From Bacteriovoracaceae bacterium UBA4573 (GTDB lineage: Bacteria > Bdellovibrionota > UBA1018 > UBA923): a stretch of 28,534 bases of DNA. The notes under the pieces were generated by a model. That model worked only from the letters and a program-made list of their open reading frames with translations. It searched no databases and was not told where the DNA came from. The stretch is taken from NCBI GenBank assembly GCA_002387735.1, contig DGKJ01000083.1, positions 1 to 28,534 of the forward strand, given 5' to 3'. Shown piece after piece: positions 1 through 8,170 of the stretch; positions within the stretch are counted from its first letter, which is position 1; each line of letters starts with the position of its first letter. Made by a program: the position numbers and the translations under genes.

Positions 1-13
1 GTGAACAATTTCG

Positions 14-2719
14 TTGCTGGGTGCACGCTCGCCTGGCGGTGAAGTGCGCCCAATCGAACTGCGCACCGTGGCCGAGTGGGTGATTCGCCCACGACTATTG
101 GCCGTTCCGGGGGTAGCGCAAGTGGTGCCCCTCGGTGGAGGGCTTAAGCAGTTCCAAATTCTGATTTCGGCTCCCAAACTTCAACGGCATCGGCTTTCAC
201 TCGAAGAGGTGCAGCACAACCTAGAACATCTAAGTCAAAATACCACGGGTGGGTTTGTTGATCTCGAAGGCCGTGAACATCTAATTCGCACCATCGGCAC
301 TACCCGTTCTTTGGAGGAAATTCAAAACTCTGTGGTGGGTTTGCATTTCGGTAAACCCGTGCTGGTTCGAGACATTGCAACTGTCCAGGTTGGTGCGCAA
401 GTCAAACGCGGCGATGCAAGTGTCAACGCCGCACCGGGCGTAGTGCTGAGCGTGCAGAAACAGCCAGGAACCAACACCGTTGAGTTAACTCAACGTATCG
501 ACGCAGCCTTGGTCGAACTTGAAAAAGGGTTTCCTAAGGGCGTGCGCTTAGAGCGTGATCTATTTAAACAGGCCCACTTTATTGAAGCTGCAATCCGTAA
601 TGTCAAAGAAGCGCTGCGAGACGGCACTATCTTGGTGGTACTGGTTCTTCTGATTTTTCTAGCCAATTTTCGAACCACCGCAATCACGCTTACCGCCATC
701 CCCCTTTCGTTCGTACTGACTGCGATTGTGATGAAAATGTTTGGTATTACTATTAATACCATGACGCTCGGCGGCCTTGCCGTGGCTATCGGGGAACTTG
801 TCGACGACGCGATCGTTGATGTTGAAAATGTTTATCGCCGCATACGCGAGAATCGCGCGCAGTCGAACCCAAGTTCACTTCTGAAGGTAGTCTTCGACGC
901 ATCGAGCGAGGTTCGTAACTCCATCGTACTGGCTACGGTAATCGTCGTGTTGGTGTTCGTTCCGCTGTTTAGCCTGGGCGGCATAGAGGGGCGGCTTTTT
1001 ATTCCGCTCGGGGTAGCATATGTAGTGGCCCTAGCAGCGTCGTTGCTGGTCTCGCTCACAGTTACGCCAGTATTGTGTTCGTATTTTCTTACCAAAGACG
1101 CATCGATTGAAAAAAAAGAAACTTTCTTTGTGACCGCCCTAAAACGGTTGGATCGCCGAATACTTAATTGGGCCTTTGACCACCCAAAGGTTGTGATTAC
1201 CTTTGTGGCAGCTCTCTTTCTTGCTGCCGCAGCTACAGTGCCTTTCATGGGCCGGGACTTTCTTCCGAAGTTCAACGAAGGCACAGCGATCGTAAATTTG
1301 CTGGCGCAACCGGGGATATCACTAGAGCAGTCGAACGCGCTTGGTTCGCGAGCAGAGCAATTAATACTCGAAATTCCCGAAGTGAAATCAGTGTCTCGAC
1401 GTACTGGACGCGCGGAAATGGACGAGCACGCAGAGGGAGTGCATAGTAGCGAGATCGACGTTGATTTTAAACAAACGGGCAGAAACCGCGAAGTCGTGTT
1501 TCAACAAATTCGCGAAAAACTTGCTCCACTTGGGGCCAGCGTTGCTATTGGCCAGCCAATTTCTCATAGACTCGATCATTTGCTCTCCGGCGTACGCGCT
1601 CAGCTTGCAATTAAGCTCTTTGGGGCCGATCTTGGAGTGTTGCGCCAAAAGGCCGCCGAGATCGAAAACGCTTTGAAGGAGATCCACGGATTAGTCGACT
1701 TGCACGTAGAACAACAGGTATTGATACCACAAGTTAAAATACATCTTTTACGGGACGAAGCAGCCGAACTTGGCATTGTTCCTGGGGAACTAGCCACAAT
1801 GCTTGAACTCGCACTCAATGGCGAGGTAGTCGCTCAGATCATCGATGAGCAACGAATATTTAACGTATTTATGCGATTTGATGACGAGTCTAGATCAAAT
1901 CTAGAGCTCATGAAAAAGACGATTATTAAAATCATGCCCGACGGTTCGGCGATTCCACTCGAACAGGTAGCTGATGTTTTTGAGTCCACCGGTCCGAATC
2001 TCATTAATCGGGAAAACGCACAACGCAGAATCGTGATTCAAGCCAATTCTTCAACAGGTGATCTCGATTCCATTGTTGAACAGGTGCGTACCGCGATTCA
2101 GGCCAAAGTGAAGCTTCCGGACGGCATGTACATTCAATATGGTGGTCAGTTCGAGAGTCAAAAAAGAGCGTCGCAAAAAATACTTCTTCTTAGTTTGTTG
2201 TCGCTTGCGGGCATTTTTTTGGTTCTTTACGCCCACTTCAAATCAGTGTTTGTCAGTGTGCAGATCATGTTGAACATCCCACTTGCTCTAATCGGAAGTT
2301 TATTTTTTCTATTTTTAACCGAACGTATTTTTTCGGTCGCTACACTCGTGGGTCTCGTGGCGTTGTGTGGCATTGCCAGCCGTAACGGCATCATGATGCT
2401 TTCGCATTACTTACACCTAATGAAACACGAAGGCGAAACGTTTACTCGTGAAATGGTGATTCGTGGTTCGCTAGAACGACTGGTGCCGGTGTTAATGACA
2501 GCGTTGACCGCGGCACTTGCGCTCATTCCATTGGCAGTTTCGCACGGAGCGCCCGGTCGAGAAATTCTGCACCCGGTTGCGATAGTGATTGTTGGCGGAC
2601 TACTGAGTTCAACACTACTCGATCTTGTTGTTACGCCTACGGTATTTTTTAACTATGGGCGCCGATCGGCCGAAGCGTCGCTCGAGCGCACGAAAAAAGA
2701 AAAAGGAGAAGAGCTATGA
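14..2719 (+). CDS. HME-type RND heavy-metal efflux pump (CzcA/CusA family), 5'-incomplete
   Basis: Inner-membrane, proton-driven pump subunit that exports divalent or monovalent metal ions through a tripartite complex. About 900 residues are present against roughly 1,030-1,050 in the family; the first transmembrane helix and the first part of the porter domain are missing. The HME signature in TM4 is clear: GELVDDAIVDVENV at residues 260-273, with acidic D264, D265, D269 and E271. The AEMDEHAEGVHSSE segment at 467-480 and a second RND half with helices from about 725 to the C-terminus complete the fold. The TTG at 14 is only the first possible start codon. The true protein should begin upstream, but this frame is closed by TGA at 2-4, so the gene is frameshifted or truncated here. 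The stop overlaps the next ATG by 4 nt. The metal specificity cannot be read from the sequence. Confidence 0.92.
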   Translation: MLGARSPGGEVRPIELRTVAEWVIRPRLLAVPGVAQVVPLGGGLKQFQILISAPKLQRHRLSLEEVQHNLEHLSQNTTGGFVDLEGREHLIRTIGTTRSLEEIQNSVVGLHFGKPVLVRDIATVQVGAQVKRGDASVNAAPGVVLSVQKQPGTNTVELTQRIDAALVELEKGFPKGVRLERDLFKQAHFIEAAIRNVKEALRDGTILVVLVLLIFLANFRTTAITLTAIPLSFVLTAIVMKMFGITINTMTLGGLAVAIGELVDDAIVDVENVYRRIRENRAQSNPSSLLKVVFDASSEVRNSIVLATVIVVLVFVPLFSLGGIEGRLFIPLGVAYVVALAASLLVSLTVTPVLCSYFLTKDASIEKKETFFVTALKRLDRRILNWAFDHPKVVITFVAALFLAAAATVPFMGRDFLPKFNEGTAIVNLLAQPGISLEQSNALGSRAEQLILEIPEVKSVSRRTGRAEMDEHAEGVHSSEIDVDFKQTGRNREVVFQQIREKLAPLGASVAIGQPISHRLDHLLSGVRAQLAIKLFGADLGVLRQKAAEIENALKEIHGLVDLHVEQQVLIPQVKIHLLRDEAAELGIVPGELATMLELALNGEVVAQIIDEQRIFNVFMRFDDESRSNLELMKKTIIKIMPDGSAIPLEQVADVFESTGPNLINRENAQRRIVIQANSSTGDLDSIVEQVRTAIQAKVKLPDGMYIQYGGQFESQKRASQKILLLSLLSLAGIFLVLYAHFKSVFVSVQIMLNIPLALIGSLFFLFLTERIFSVATLVGLVALCGIASRNGIMMLSHYLHLMKHEGETFTREMVIRGSLERLVPVLMTALTAALALIPLAVSHGAPGREILHPVAIVIVGGLLSSTLLDLVVTPTVFFNYGRRSAEASLERTKKEKGEEL

Positions 2720-3153
2720 AACACTGGAAAATATTGTTGGTGGTGACAGCGCTCACTAGTGGGTCGCTAGGTTTTTCGCACGAAGGGCACGATCATTCAC
2801 CAGGACAGGTACAAGCTCCAAACAATGGACAGTTACAAAAGACCAAGGATATTTACGTAGAGGTCGCTGGTACTAAAGAAGAAGTTAAAATTTATTTCTA
2901 CGATACTAAACTTCAACCACTCGGGCATAGCGGTATTAAAGTACGTGCAGAATTGCGATTTCCGGAGCGAACAAAAAAAAATCAATCATCCCACAAGTCA
3001 AAGGCAAAAAAAAATGTGGCAATCGAACTCAAAGATCAGGGTGATTACTTTTCTGGTCCCGTGGTTGTCGGTTCGGCGCATCGATATTTGGTAGACTTGG
3101 ATCTCGTATTGAACGGTAGGTCCGAGAAGTTAACCTTCCAGGTAGAACCGTAA
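2716..3153 (+). CDS. Small exported His-rich protein of metal efflux operon
   Basis: A 145-aa protein with a signal peptide (about residues 1-20) followed at once by HEGHDH, a typical metal-binding His cluster. After this come a beta-rich region and a Lys-rich stretch at about 90-104. I do not recognise a named family. The His cluster resembles the N-termini of some CzcB-like adaptor proteins, but the length is far too short for an adaptor, with no coiled-coil hairpin or barrel. Its ATG overlaps the stop of the RND pump (ATGA) and its TAA overlaps the ATG of the TolC-like gene (TAATG). It is therefore almost certainly co-translated with the pump, and the inferred role is periplasmic metal binding or delivery to it. 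Confidence 0.75.
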   Translation: MKHWKILLVVTALTSGSLGFSHEGHDHSPGQVQAPNNGQLQKTKDIYVEVAGTKEEVKIYFYDTKLQPLGHSGIKVRAELRFPERTKKNQSSHKSKAKKNVAIELKDQGDYFSGPVVVGSAHRYLVDLDLVLNGRSEKLTFQVEP

Positions 3154-4400
3154 TGTTGGGAAACGTTTTAATACTGGTAATCTCTTCGATCGCAGCGGCG
3201 GCGGGCGACCGTTTGGTCGTTCGCTTCGAAGATCTGCCTCGATTGTTGCAGTTCGCCAACGGACACGTTAAGGGAGCCGGTCAAAAAGCTGAAGCAGCAG
3301 ATGCGCGTACCTCCTTTTTGCTGAAGTCTTACCTTCCTACCTTGAAAGCTGAAGCTGGGCGGGAGCGTTTCGAAACCGGTCCATTTAAGCCCCAGACGCA
3401 GTCGTATGGCTCGGTCGAAGCGTCGGTGAACCTTTTTAGAGGGGGGCGAGATGCACTTGAAAGTGAGGCTCGAAATGCCCAACGCGAACTTGCGGACGGT
3501 GAGGCGAAACAGACTTACCTTCAGGAACTCTCGGACGCTCGTAAATTATACTGGCAGTTGGTTTACCAGCGTGAAGTGTTAAGCCTTTTACGTTCGGCTT
3601 TATCGCAAAATGAAAAAAGTCGCGCCACCGCAATGAAGCGAATTGCCGGTGGTCTCGCCACGCAAAGTGATCGCTTGGAGTTTGAGATTTCCCAGATTCA
3701 ATTCGAGCAGGATATTGCGAAGTCCGAACTCAGCATTGCGAACGAGCAGAGAAAACTGGCCTCCCTACTTGGTCGTCCCATCGATACGGTGATCGAAACC
3801 GCTACCTTTGTTCCGCACGATCACGACGATTCAATCGGGGCGGAAAGTCTGCAACCGGAACGACACCCCAATGTTAGAGTAGGGCGTGCAATTCAAACTT
3901 ATTTCGATGCTCAGAGTAAACAAGCCGGGCGATGGTGGCTGCCTTCGCTCGAGGTTTACGGCACTTATGCATTGTACACCCTAAGGGAGCGGGACCATTT
4001 CGCGCGTAAAGACCGATTCGACACAGCGGTGGGAGCACGACTGAATATGGAACTTTTCGATGGACTGCGCTCTGCTTCAGAGTCAAAAGCCCACGCTTTC
4101 GAAGCTCGAGCAGGTGAGCTCAGTGCAGCGCAGTCGGCCCGCGAATTGGCCGCTCAGTTCGAGAACGCCAAGCAGGAGCTACTAGTCACGCATCAGTTGA
4201 TTCATGATGGCGAAAGAAATGTAGAAAAAGGGCAGGAATACTTGCGATTGACGTTGGCCGAATACGGACGGGGGAGCAAGAATTCGCCAGACGTTTTGAG
4301 CGCAAATCAAAAGTACGTGGATTTTAAACGTCGCTACGCGGAGTTGCGGCGGGATTACCAGTTGGTGCGCGCCGAGTTAATGGCGTTGCTCGGAAAGTAA
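3153..4400 (+). CDS. TolC-family outer-membrane efflux channel (CzcC-like)
   Basis: A 415-aa outer-membrane factor that would form the exit duct of the metal efflux system. It starts with a hydrophobic export signal (residues 1-17). Two long amphipathic helical repeats follow, rich in Gln, Glu, Ala and Arg, of the type that builds the TolC alpha-barrel. The C-terminal part, with TLAEYGRGSKNSPDVLSANQ at about 366-385 and a following QLVRAELMALLGK end, is typical of OEP repeats. Start and stop are coupled with the upstream gene by one shared base. In classical czcCBA or cusCFBA operons the channel comes first; here it is last, and no adaptor (CzcB) gene is seen within the window, so it may lie upstream of base 1. 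Confidence 0.9.
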   Translation: MLGNVLILVISSIAAAAGDRLVVRFEDLPRLLQFANGHVKGAGQKAEAADARTSFLLKSYLPTLKAEAGRERFETGPFKPQTQSYGSVEASVNLFRGGRDALESEARNAQRELADGEAKQTYLQELSDARKLYWQLVYQREVLSLLRSALSQNEKSRATAMKRIAGGLATQSDRLEFEISQIQFEQDIAKSELSIANEQRKLASLLGRPIDTVIETATFVPHDHDDSIGAESLQPERHPNVRVGRAIQTYFDAQSKQAGRWWLPSLEVYGTYALYTLRERDHFARKDRFDTAVGARLNMELFDGLRSASESKAHAFEARAGELSAAQSARELAAQFENAKQELLVTHQLIHDGERNVEKGQEYLRLTLAEYGRGSKNSPDVLSANQKYVDFKRRYAELRRDYQLVRAELMALLGK

Positions 4401-4409
4401 ACTAGGTCG

Positions 4410-5297
4410 TTAGTTCGGCAGTTGCCGCTCTATACCATCTAGCGCACGTGCAATTTCTAGTGCATGTCCCGTGCCCCAGCGCCGATCTTCGCGAAGAATA
4501 TGATCATCGCGAAAGATCGCTAAAGCATTTTGCAACGGAGTTGGGACTACCGAGTTCTGCAACGGAGTTGCGACCATCGCGTTCTGAGTTTTGTTGGCAA
4601 TGTCGTCGAAGAGGTAGGTATTGCCTTTGCGGGTGAGTACCTTGGTTGTGCGAATCTTACGTTCGAAGTTATTTCCAAAACGCACTCGCGCGGTGCGGTC
4701 GTGAGAAAAATGCAACACTGCTTGGACTGAAAGACCACCGTTGGCTCTATGGGCCTGCACAGCCGATACGGCGAGCGGCGGAGAGCCCATTAAATCGAAG
4801 CACACTGCAAGATCATGCGGGCCATAATCCCAGAGCGCTGAGTACGAACGGAACGGTCCTGGCCCACCTCCTACGCTTTCGATCGAACAAACGCCTTCGT
4901 CGAGCGCTTTAGAGCGCAGTTGCTCGTAGGCTGGGTTAAATAAGTGAATGTGGTCGACCATGACCGCCGCGTTGGCCGCGGAAATGACCGCATGGATTTG
5001 CTCAGTTTCGTTTAAACTTAGTGCAAGGGGTTTTTCTACAAATACTGGAACCCGCTTTGCTAAACCTTGTCTTAAAAGATCTGCATGAACTTCCGGCGGT
5101 GTGGCGACTACCAGACCATCGTAGGGCACTGTGATCGTTTTAAGATCACCCGCAACTTGGGTAGACGTAGGCACCAACTTTGGTGTTTCAGAATTACGAC
5201 TGACCACACCGGCGAGTTCGTAATCTGGTGCGCCAAGAATATTTTTAATGAGAATGCGTCCCCATGGGCCCGCACCGGCCACAACAACACGGAACAT
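4410..5297 (-). CDS. Gfo/Idh/MocA-family oxidoreductase
   Basis: A 295-aa NAD(P)-dependent dehydrogenase, probably acting on a keto-sugar nucleotide. The N-terminal Rossmann fold has G8-A-G10-P-W-G13, then VVATPPEVHADL, and the family marker E88-K89-P90. VDHIHLFNPAY at 114-124 lies in the substrate region. It is about 30-50 residues shorter than many family members. At about residues 238-255 there is an in-frame duplication with two copies of TPLQN, coming from a 27-bp tandem repeat. It is the last gene of the minus-strand sugar operon, starting 1 nt after the epimerase stop, and suits a ketoreductase step after C-methylation. Its 3' end is only 9 nt from the convergent TolC-like gene. The substrate is not known. 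Confidence 0.88.
   Translation of the reverse strand: MFRVVVAGAGPWGRILIKNILGAPDYELAGVVSRNSETPKLVPTSTQVAGDLKTITVPYDGLVVATPPEVHADLLRQGLAKRVPVFVEKPLALSLNETEQIHAVISAANAAVMVDHIHLFNPAYEQLRSKALDEGVCSIESVGGGPGPFRSYSALWDYGPHDLAVCFDLMGSPPLAVSAVQAHRANGGLSVQAVLHFSHDRTARVRFGNNFERKIRTTKVLTRKGNTYLFDDIANKTQNAMVATPLQNSVVPTPLQNALAIFRDDHILREDRRWGTGHALEIARALDGIERQLPN
4532..4585. repeat. 27-bp imperfect tandem duplication inside oxidoreductase gene
   Basis: Two adjacent 27-bp units (4532-4558 and 4559-4585) begin with the same 12 bases, gcaacggagttg, and differ at five positions. As 27 is a multiple of three, the duplication keeps the reading frame and adds nine residues (two copies of TPLQN in the protein). The mismatches indicate that it is not very recent. 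Confidence 0.85.
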
Positions 5298-5298
5298 T

Positions 5299-6351
5299 CT
5301 AGATCTTCGTATAGGTGTCGAAAGCCCAGCGGAAAAATCGCGTTAAACCGTCGTCAAGTGAGACAGTCGGTTCGTATCCCACCCCGCGGCGGGCTTTGGA
5401 AATATCAGGGCACCGGCGCATGGGTTCATCGCCTGGGTAACTATCTGGATAAGGCCTTAAGTCGAATTTCACAGGCCGCTTCAAAATAGTGGTTAGTTTC
5501 TCGCAAAGTTGGAGCATCGAAATTTCGGGTGTTGGGTTCCCAATATTGTAGGGCTCACCGCTTTCTCCGAGTGCGAGTACTCGTAAAAAACCGTTGATCG
5601 CGTCAGTCACGTAACAAAACGTGCGTGTCTGTATACCGGCCCCATAAACTACGAGGTGTTGTTCTTGAACGATTTTAGCAGCGAAGTTCGGGAGCACGCG
5701 GTAGTCATTTTGAGCCATTCCCGGACCGTAGACGTTAAATGGCCGTACGATGTTGGTGTGCACGTCGTGTTGAGTTAAATAGATGTGGCACAGGGTTTCA
5801 CCCAAACGCTTACTTTCATCGTAACACGCGCGGGGTCCAATGCAGGCAACGTTACCGCGATAGACTTCCGGAGTGGGTACAAACTTCGAATCTGGATCGC
5901 CGTATATTTCGCTACTGCTAAAGTACAAAATTCGCGTCTTGTTTTCTTTGGCTAGATTCAACATGTTGCGCGTACCTTTAACAGCTACGTCGAGTGTTTC
6001 GAGCGGATAAGCTCGGTAAAATTGCGGACTGGCAATGCCAGCTGCGTGCAAAATGTAGTCAATAGGTGCGTCGGGTATGTAGTTGTCGATCACGTCGTGT
6101 CTACGAATTGTGATGTGTTCACTCGATTGTAGATCGTGCTCGGTCGATGTGATGTAGTTGTCTAGCGCAATCACTTTACAGGGTTTTTTGAGCACATTCT
6201 TATTAAGAGCTTCAAAAGTTTTTACAAAATATTTTCCAAGAAAACCGCCGCCGCCTGTGATGAGAACAGTTTTACCTTCGAAGTGTTTGGCGGTGCTGCC
6301 GAGTGCGGCGACAATTTGGTCGATGTCACCTGGATAGAAAAAGTTTTTCAT
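5299..6351 (-). CDS. NAD-dependent epimerase/dehydratase (extended SDR, nucleotide-sugar enzyme)
   Basis: A 350-aa extended short-chain dehydrogenase acting on a nucleotide-activated sugar. The NAD-binding loop ITGGGGFLGK lies at 31-40. YFSSSEIYG at 143-151 supplies the catalytic Ser/Thr region, and Y177-x3-K181 (YDESK) is the active-site pair. FNVYGPGM near 205-212 is also typical of the family. The overall pattern, with ACYDESKR and a short gap before FNVYGPG, is closest to UDP-glucuronate decarboxylase and dTDP-glucose 4,6-dehydratase-like enzymes. The exact reaction cannot be decided from sequence reading. It is the third gene of the operon, after the C-methyltransferase (23 nt gap) and 1 nt before the oxidoreductase start. 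Confidence 0.9.
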   Translation of the reverse strand: MKNFFYPGDIDQIVAALGSTAKHFEGKTVLITGGGGFLGKYFVKTFEALNKNVLKKPCKVIALDNYITSTEHDLQSSEHITIRRHDVIDNYIPDAPIDYILHAAGIASPQFYRAYPLETLDVAVKGTRNMLNLAKENKTRILYFSSSEIYGDPDSKFVPTPEVYRGNVACIGPRACYDESKRLGETLCHIYLTQHDVHTNIVRPFNVYGPGMAQNDYRVLPNFAAKIVQEQHLVVYGAGIQTRTFCYVTDAINGFLRVLALGESGEPYNIGNPTPEISMLQLCEKLTTILKRPVKFDLRPYPDSYPGDEPMRRCPDISKARRGVGYEPTVSLDDGLTRFFRWAFDTYTKI

Positions 6352-6374
6352 GGCCTAGCTGCTCCTAGAAAAGA

Positions 6375-7652
6375 TTAAATTACCCGCAAAGCAGGAACGG
6401 GCACAATAAAGTGCCCTCCAGCTTCAGAAAATTGTTTATTTTTTTGAATGATCGGTTCAGCGAAGTTCCAGGCAAGAACCAGCAAATAATCGGGCTGGCG
6501 CTTAACTAGTGTGTCGCTAGAAACAATAGGAATATGGTGCCCGGGCGAATACAACCCCTGTTTCCACGGGCTATCGTCGACGATGTAGTCAAGGTCGCTG
6601 GCTTTGATTCCAAAGTGGTGCAACAGAGTGGTGGCTTTGGCAGGGGCACCATAGCCCGCAATTGTTTTTCCACTCTGCTTAAGTTCGGCGAGGCAGCGGC
6701 GAAGATTGGCACCCAGTTGTTGAATATTTTTTTCAAATGAAGCGAATCCCGCGGCGGAATGTATATGCATTCGAGTTTCTAGATCGAGCAGGTGTCTCAA
6801 CGAGTCGCGAGCTGCAGGCGATTGGCCGTGTGGTCCTCCGGCATGTTGTACAAATCCTCGTAGAGACCCGCCGTGAGAATTTACTCGTTCGGCTGCAAAA
6901 AAATCTAACCCGTGTTGGGCAAAAAAAGTGATCAACGGTTTTACTGAATGGTAAGCAGTGTGTTCATGATAAATTGTGTCAAAAAGAGTCTTCTCAACTA
7001 CGTCGACTAAGTAAGAGACCTCAAAAACAAATACCCCATCATCGGCGAGTAAGATTTTAATGCCGCTGGCGATGTCGCTCAAATCGTCTGCGTGAGCGAA
7101 CACATTGTTTGCGAGAACCACTTTTGCGGGGCCGTGTTTTTCGCGGAGGTCACGTGCGCGCTCGGCCGTAAAAAATTCGGGCAGAGTAGGAATTCCTTGA
7201 TTCGTAGCCTGTTCGGCGATTTTAAGCGCCGGATCTATTCCGAGAACGCGCACGCCCGCGTCTTTAAAAAACCGAAGTAGCGTGCCGTCATTGCTACCGA
7301 TTTCTAGCACTAGATCAGACTGGCCCACTGGAAAACGTCCGCGAATTTGTTCGAAGAGTTTTCGAAAATGTTCCACAAATACTGGTGACGTGCCCGATAC
7401 GTAGACGTAGTTCCGGAAAAGAACTTCAGGGTTAACTACATCCAGAAGTTGAACATGAGAGCATGCATCGCAGATAAAAACATCGAGGGGAAAGCGTTCT
7501 TCAGATTCGCCAAGTTGCTCTTTCGTTACCAATGCATTTGCCGGTGGTGTGGGTGCAAGCTTTAAGACCTGGGTCAAGGTTTTTGAACCACAAAGTCGGC
7601 AATCAATCCGTCTGTGGCAGGCACTAGATTTAGGTGTTGCTTTAACGTTCAT
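6375..7652 (-). CDS. SAM-dependent sugar C-methyltransferase (zinc-binding N-terminus)
   Basis: A 425-aa protein of the TylC3/NovU-like class. An N-terminal zinc-ribbon-like part (CRLCG near 19-23, CDACSH near 62-67) precedes a class I methyltransferase core with the SAM loop VLEIGSNDGTLL. Next is the YHEHTAYHS motif, whose histidines are implicated in catalysis in C-3 methyltransferases, and a C-terminal domain with AGYGAPAKATTLL. The open frame extends upstream to 7871, but I chose ATG 7650-7652: family similarity begins there and the upstream extension lies over the cupin gene in another frame. The start is 4 nt after the cupin stop. Known relatives methylate C-3 of dTDP-4-keto-6-deoxy sugars; a similar branched sugar is inferred here. 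Confidence 0.9.
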   Translation of the reverse strand: MNVKATPKSSACHRRIDCRLCGSKTLTQVLKLAPTPPANALVTKEQLGESEERFPLDVFICDACSHVQLLDVVNPEVLFRNYVYVSGTSPVFVEHFRKLFEQIRGRFPVGQSDLVLEIGSNDGTLLRFFKDAGVRVLGIDPALKIAEQATNQGIPTLPEFFTAERARDLREKHGPAKVVLANNVFAHADDLSDIASGIKILLADDGVFVFEVSYLVDVVEKTLFDTIYHEHTAYHSVKPLITFFAQHGLDFFAAERVNSHGGSLRGFVQHAGGPHGQSPAARDSLRHLLDLETRMHIHSAAGFASFEKNIQQLGANLRRCLAELKQSGKTIAGYGAPAKATTLLHHFGIKASDLDYIVDDSPWKQGLYSPGHHIPIVSSDTLVKRQPDYLLVLAWNFAEPIIQKNKQFSEAGGHFIVPVPALRVI

Positions 7653-7656
7653 TGAA

Positions 7657-8091
7657 TTACGGGGCGTTAAATAGTTCAATGCGGGTGATATCGGCTTCGT
7701 AAGTGGCTTGGTCGCGCGGGTTGCGCCCCAGACATAAGAATTCGGTGTCTTCGACAAAGTGCATTGCGTGGTCGCATTGCGATGGAGTGAAAAACATTTG
7801 TCCTTGCGAGACGCGGGTGCATTTCGGGGGGAGATTGCTTCCGGTGGGGCGATAGTAATAATCGATCGCACCCTTTAAAACGTAACAGTAATGCCAATCG
7901 GTGTGGTGAAAGTGGTTGGCGCGCACGGTGTTTTTTTTCGAGGTAATCAAGACTGCACTTCGCATGGTTTCGTCAACCAGTGGAATAATCGAACCTCTAG
8001 CGTCGCTGTGCGGTGCCTCTAATTCAACTATTGGGTTTTGTTCTACGTTCCAGGTTTTACTTAATTCGCGAGCAATAGTTGGTGTATTCAT
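7657..8091 (-). CDS. Cupin-fold nucleotide-sugar isomerase/epimerase (WxcM/FdtA-like)
   Basis: A 144-aa single-domain cupin. The metal- or substrate-binding strand carries H60, H62, H63 and H67 (ANHFHHTDWHYCYVLKG), and GQMFFTPSQCDHAMHF is the second cupin motif. In this family such proteins isomerise or epimerise dTDP-4-keto-6-deoxyhexoses. As first gene of the sugar operon it is consistent with a 3,4-ketoisomerase or 3,5-epimerase-like step before C-methylation. A GAGG Shine-Dalgarno sits 5 nt before the ATG. The exact isomerisation is not established by the sequence. Confidence 0.82.
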   Translation of the reverse strand: MNTPTIARELSKTWNVEQNPIVELEAPHSDARGSIIPLVDETMRSAVLITSKKNTVRANHFHHTDWHYCYVLKGAIDYYYRPTGSNLPPKCTRVSQGQMFFTPSQCDHAMHFVEDTEFLCLGRNPRDQATYEADITRIELFNAP

Positions 8092-8100
8092 ATGGGCCTC

Positions 8101-8130
8101 AATTTATGAAGGTGGTTTGTTCTTTGTCAA
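8101..8130 (-). promoter_or_regulatory. Candidate sigma70 promoter of the sugar operon
   Basis: On the minus strand a perfect TTGACA (8130-8125) is followed after 18 nt by TAAATT (8106-8101), or after 16 nt by CATAAA. This faces the cupin gene. The -10 box lies so close to the ATG (8091) that the transcript would have almost no leader and would exclude the GAGG ribosome site. The promoter may therefore be real with a nearly leaderless mRNA, or only apparent. Confidence 0.35.
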
Positions 8131-8170
8131 GAAAGCGCGACGCGCACTGCAGCGCATTTTTTGGCAGCGA

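Noticed and set aside
490..1284. Open frames on the minus strand inside the RND pump gene
   Set aside because: They lie antisense to a strongly conserved gene, lack ribosome sites and have shadow-like composition.
7653..7871. Longer N-terminus (73 residues) for the C-methyltransferase
   Set aside because: It overlaps the cupin gene in another frame and has no methyltransferase-like sequence; the conserved zinc-binding part starts soon after ATG 7652.
8135..8165. GCGC stem followed by six T on the plus strand as a terminator
   Set aside because: Only four G/C pairs, and no plus-strand gene lies upstream that it would terminate.
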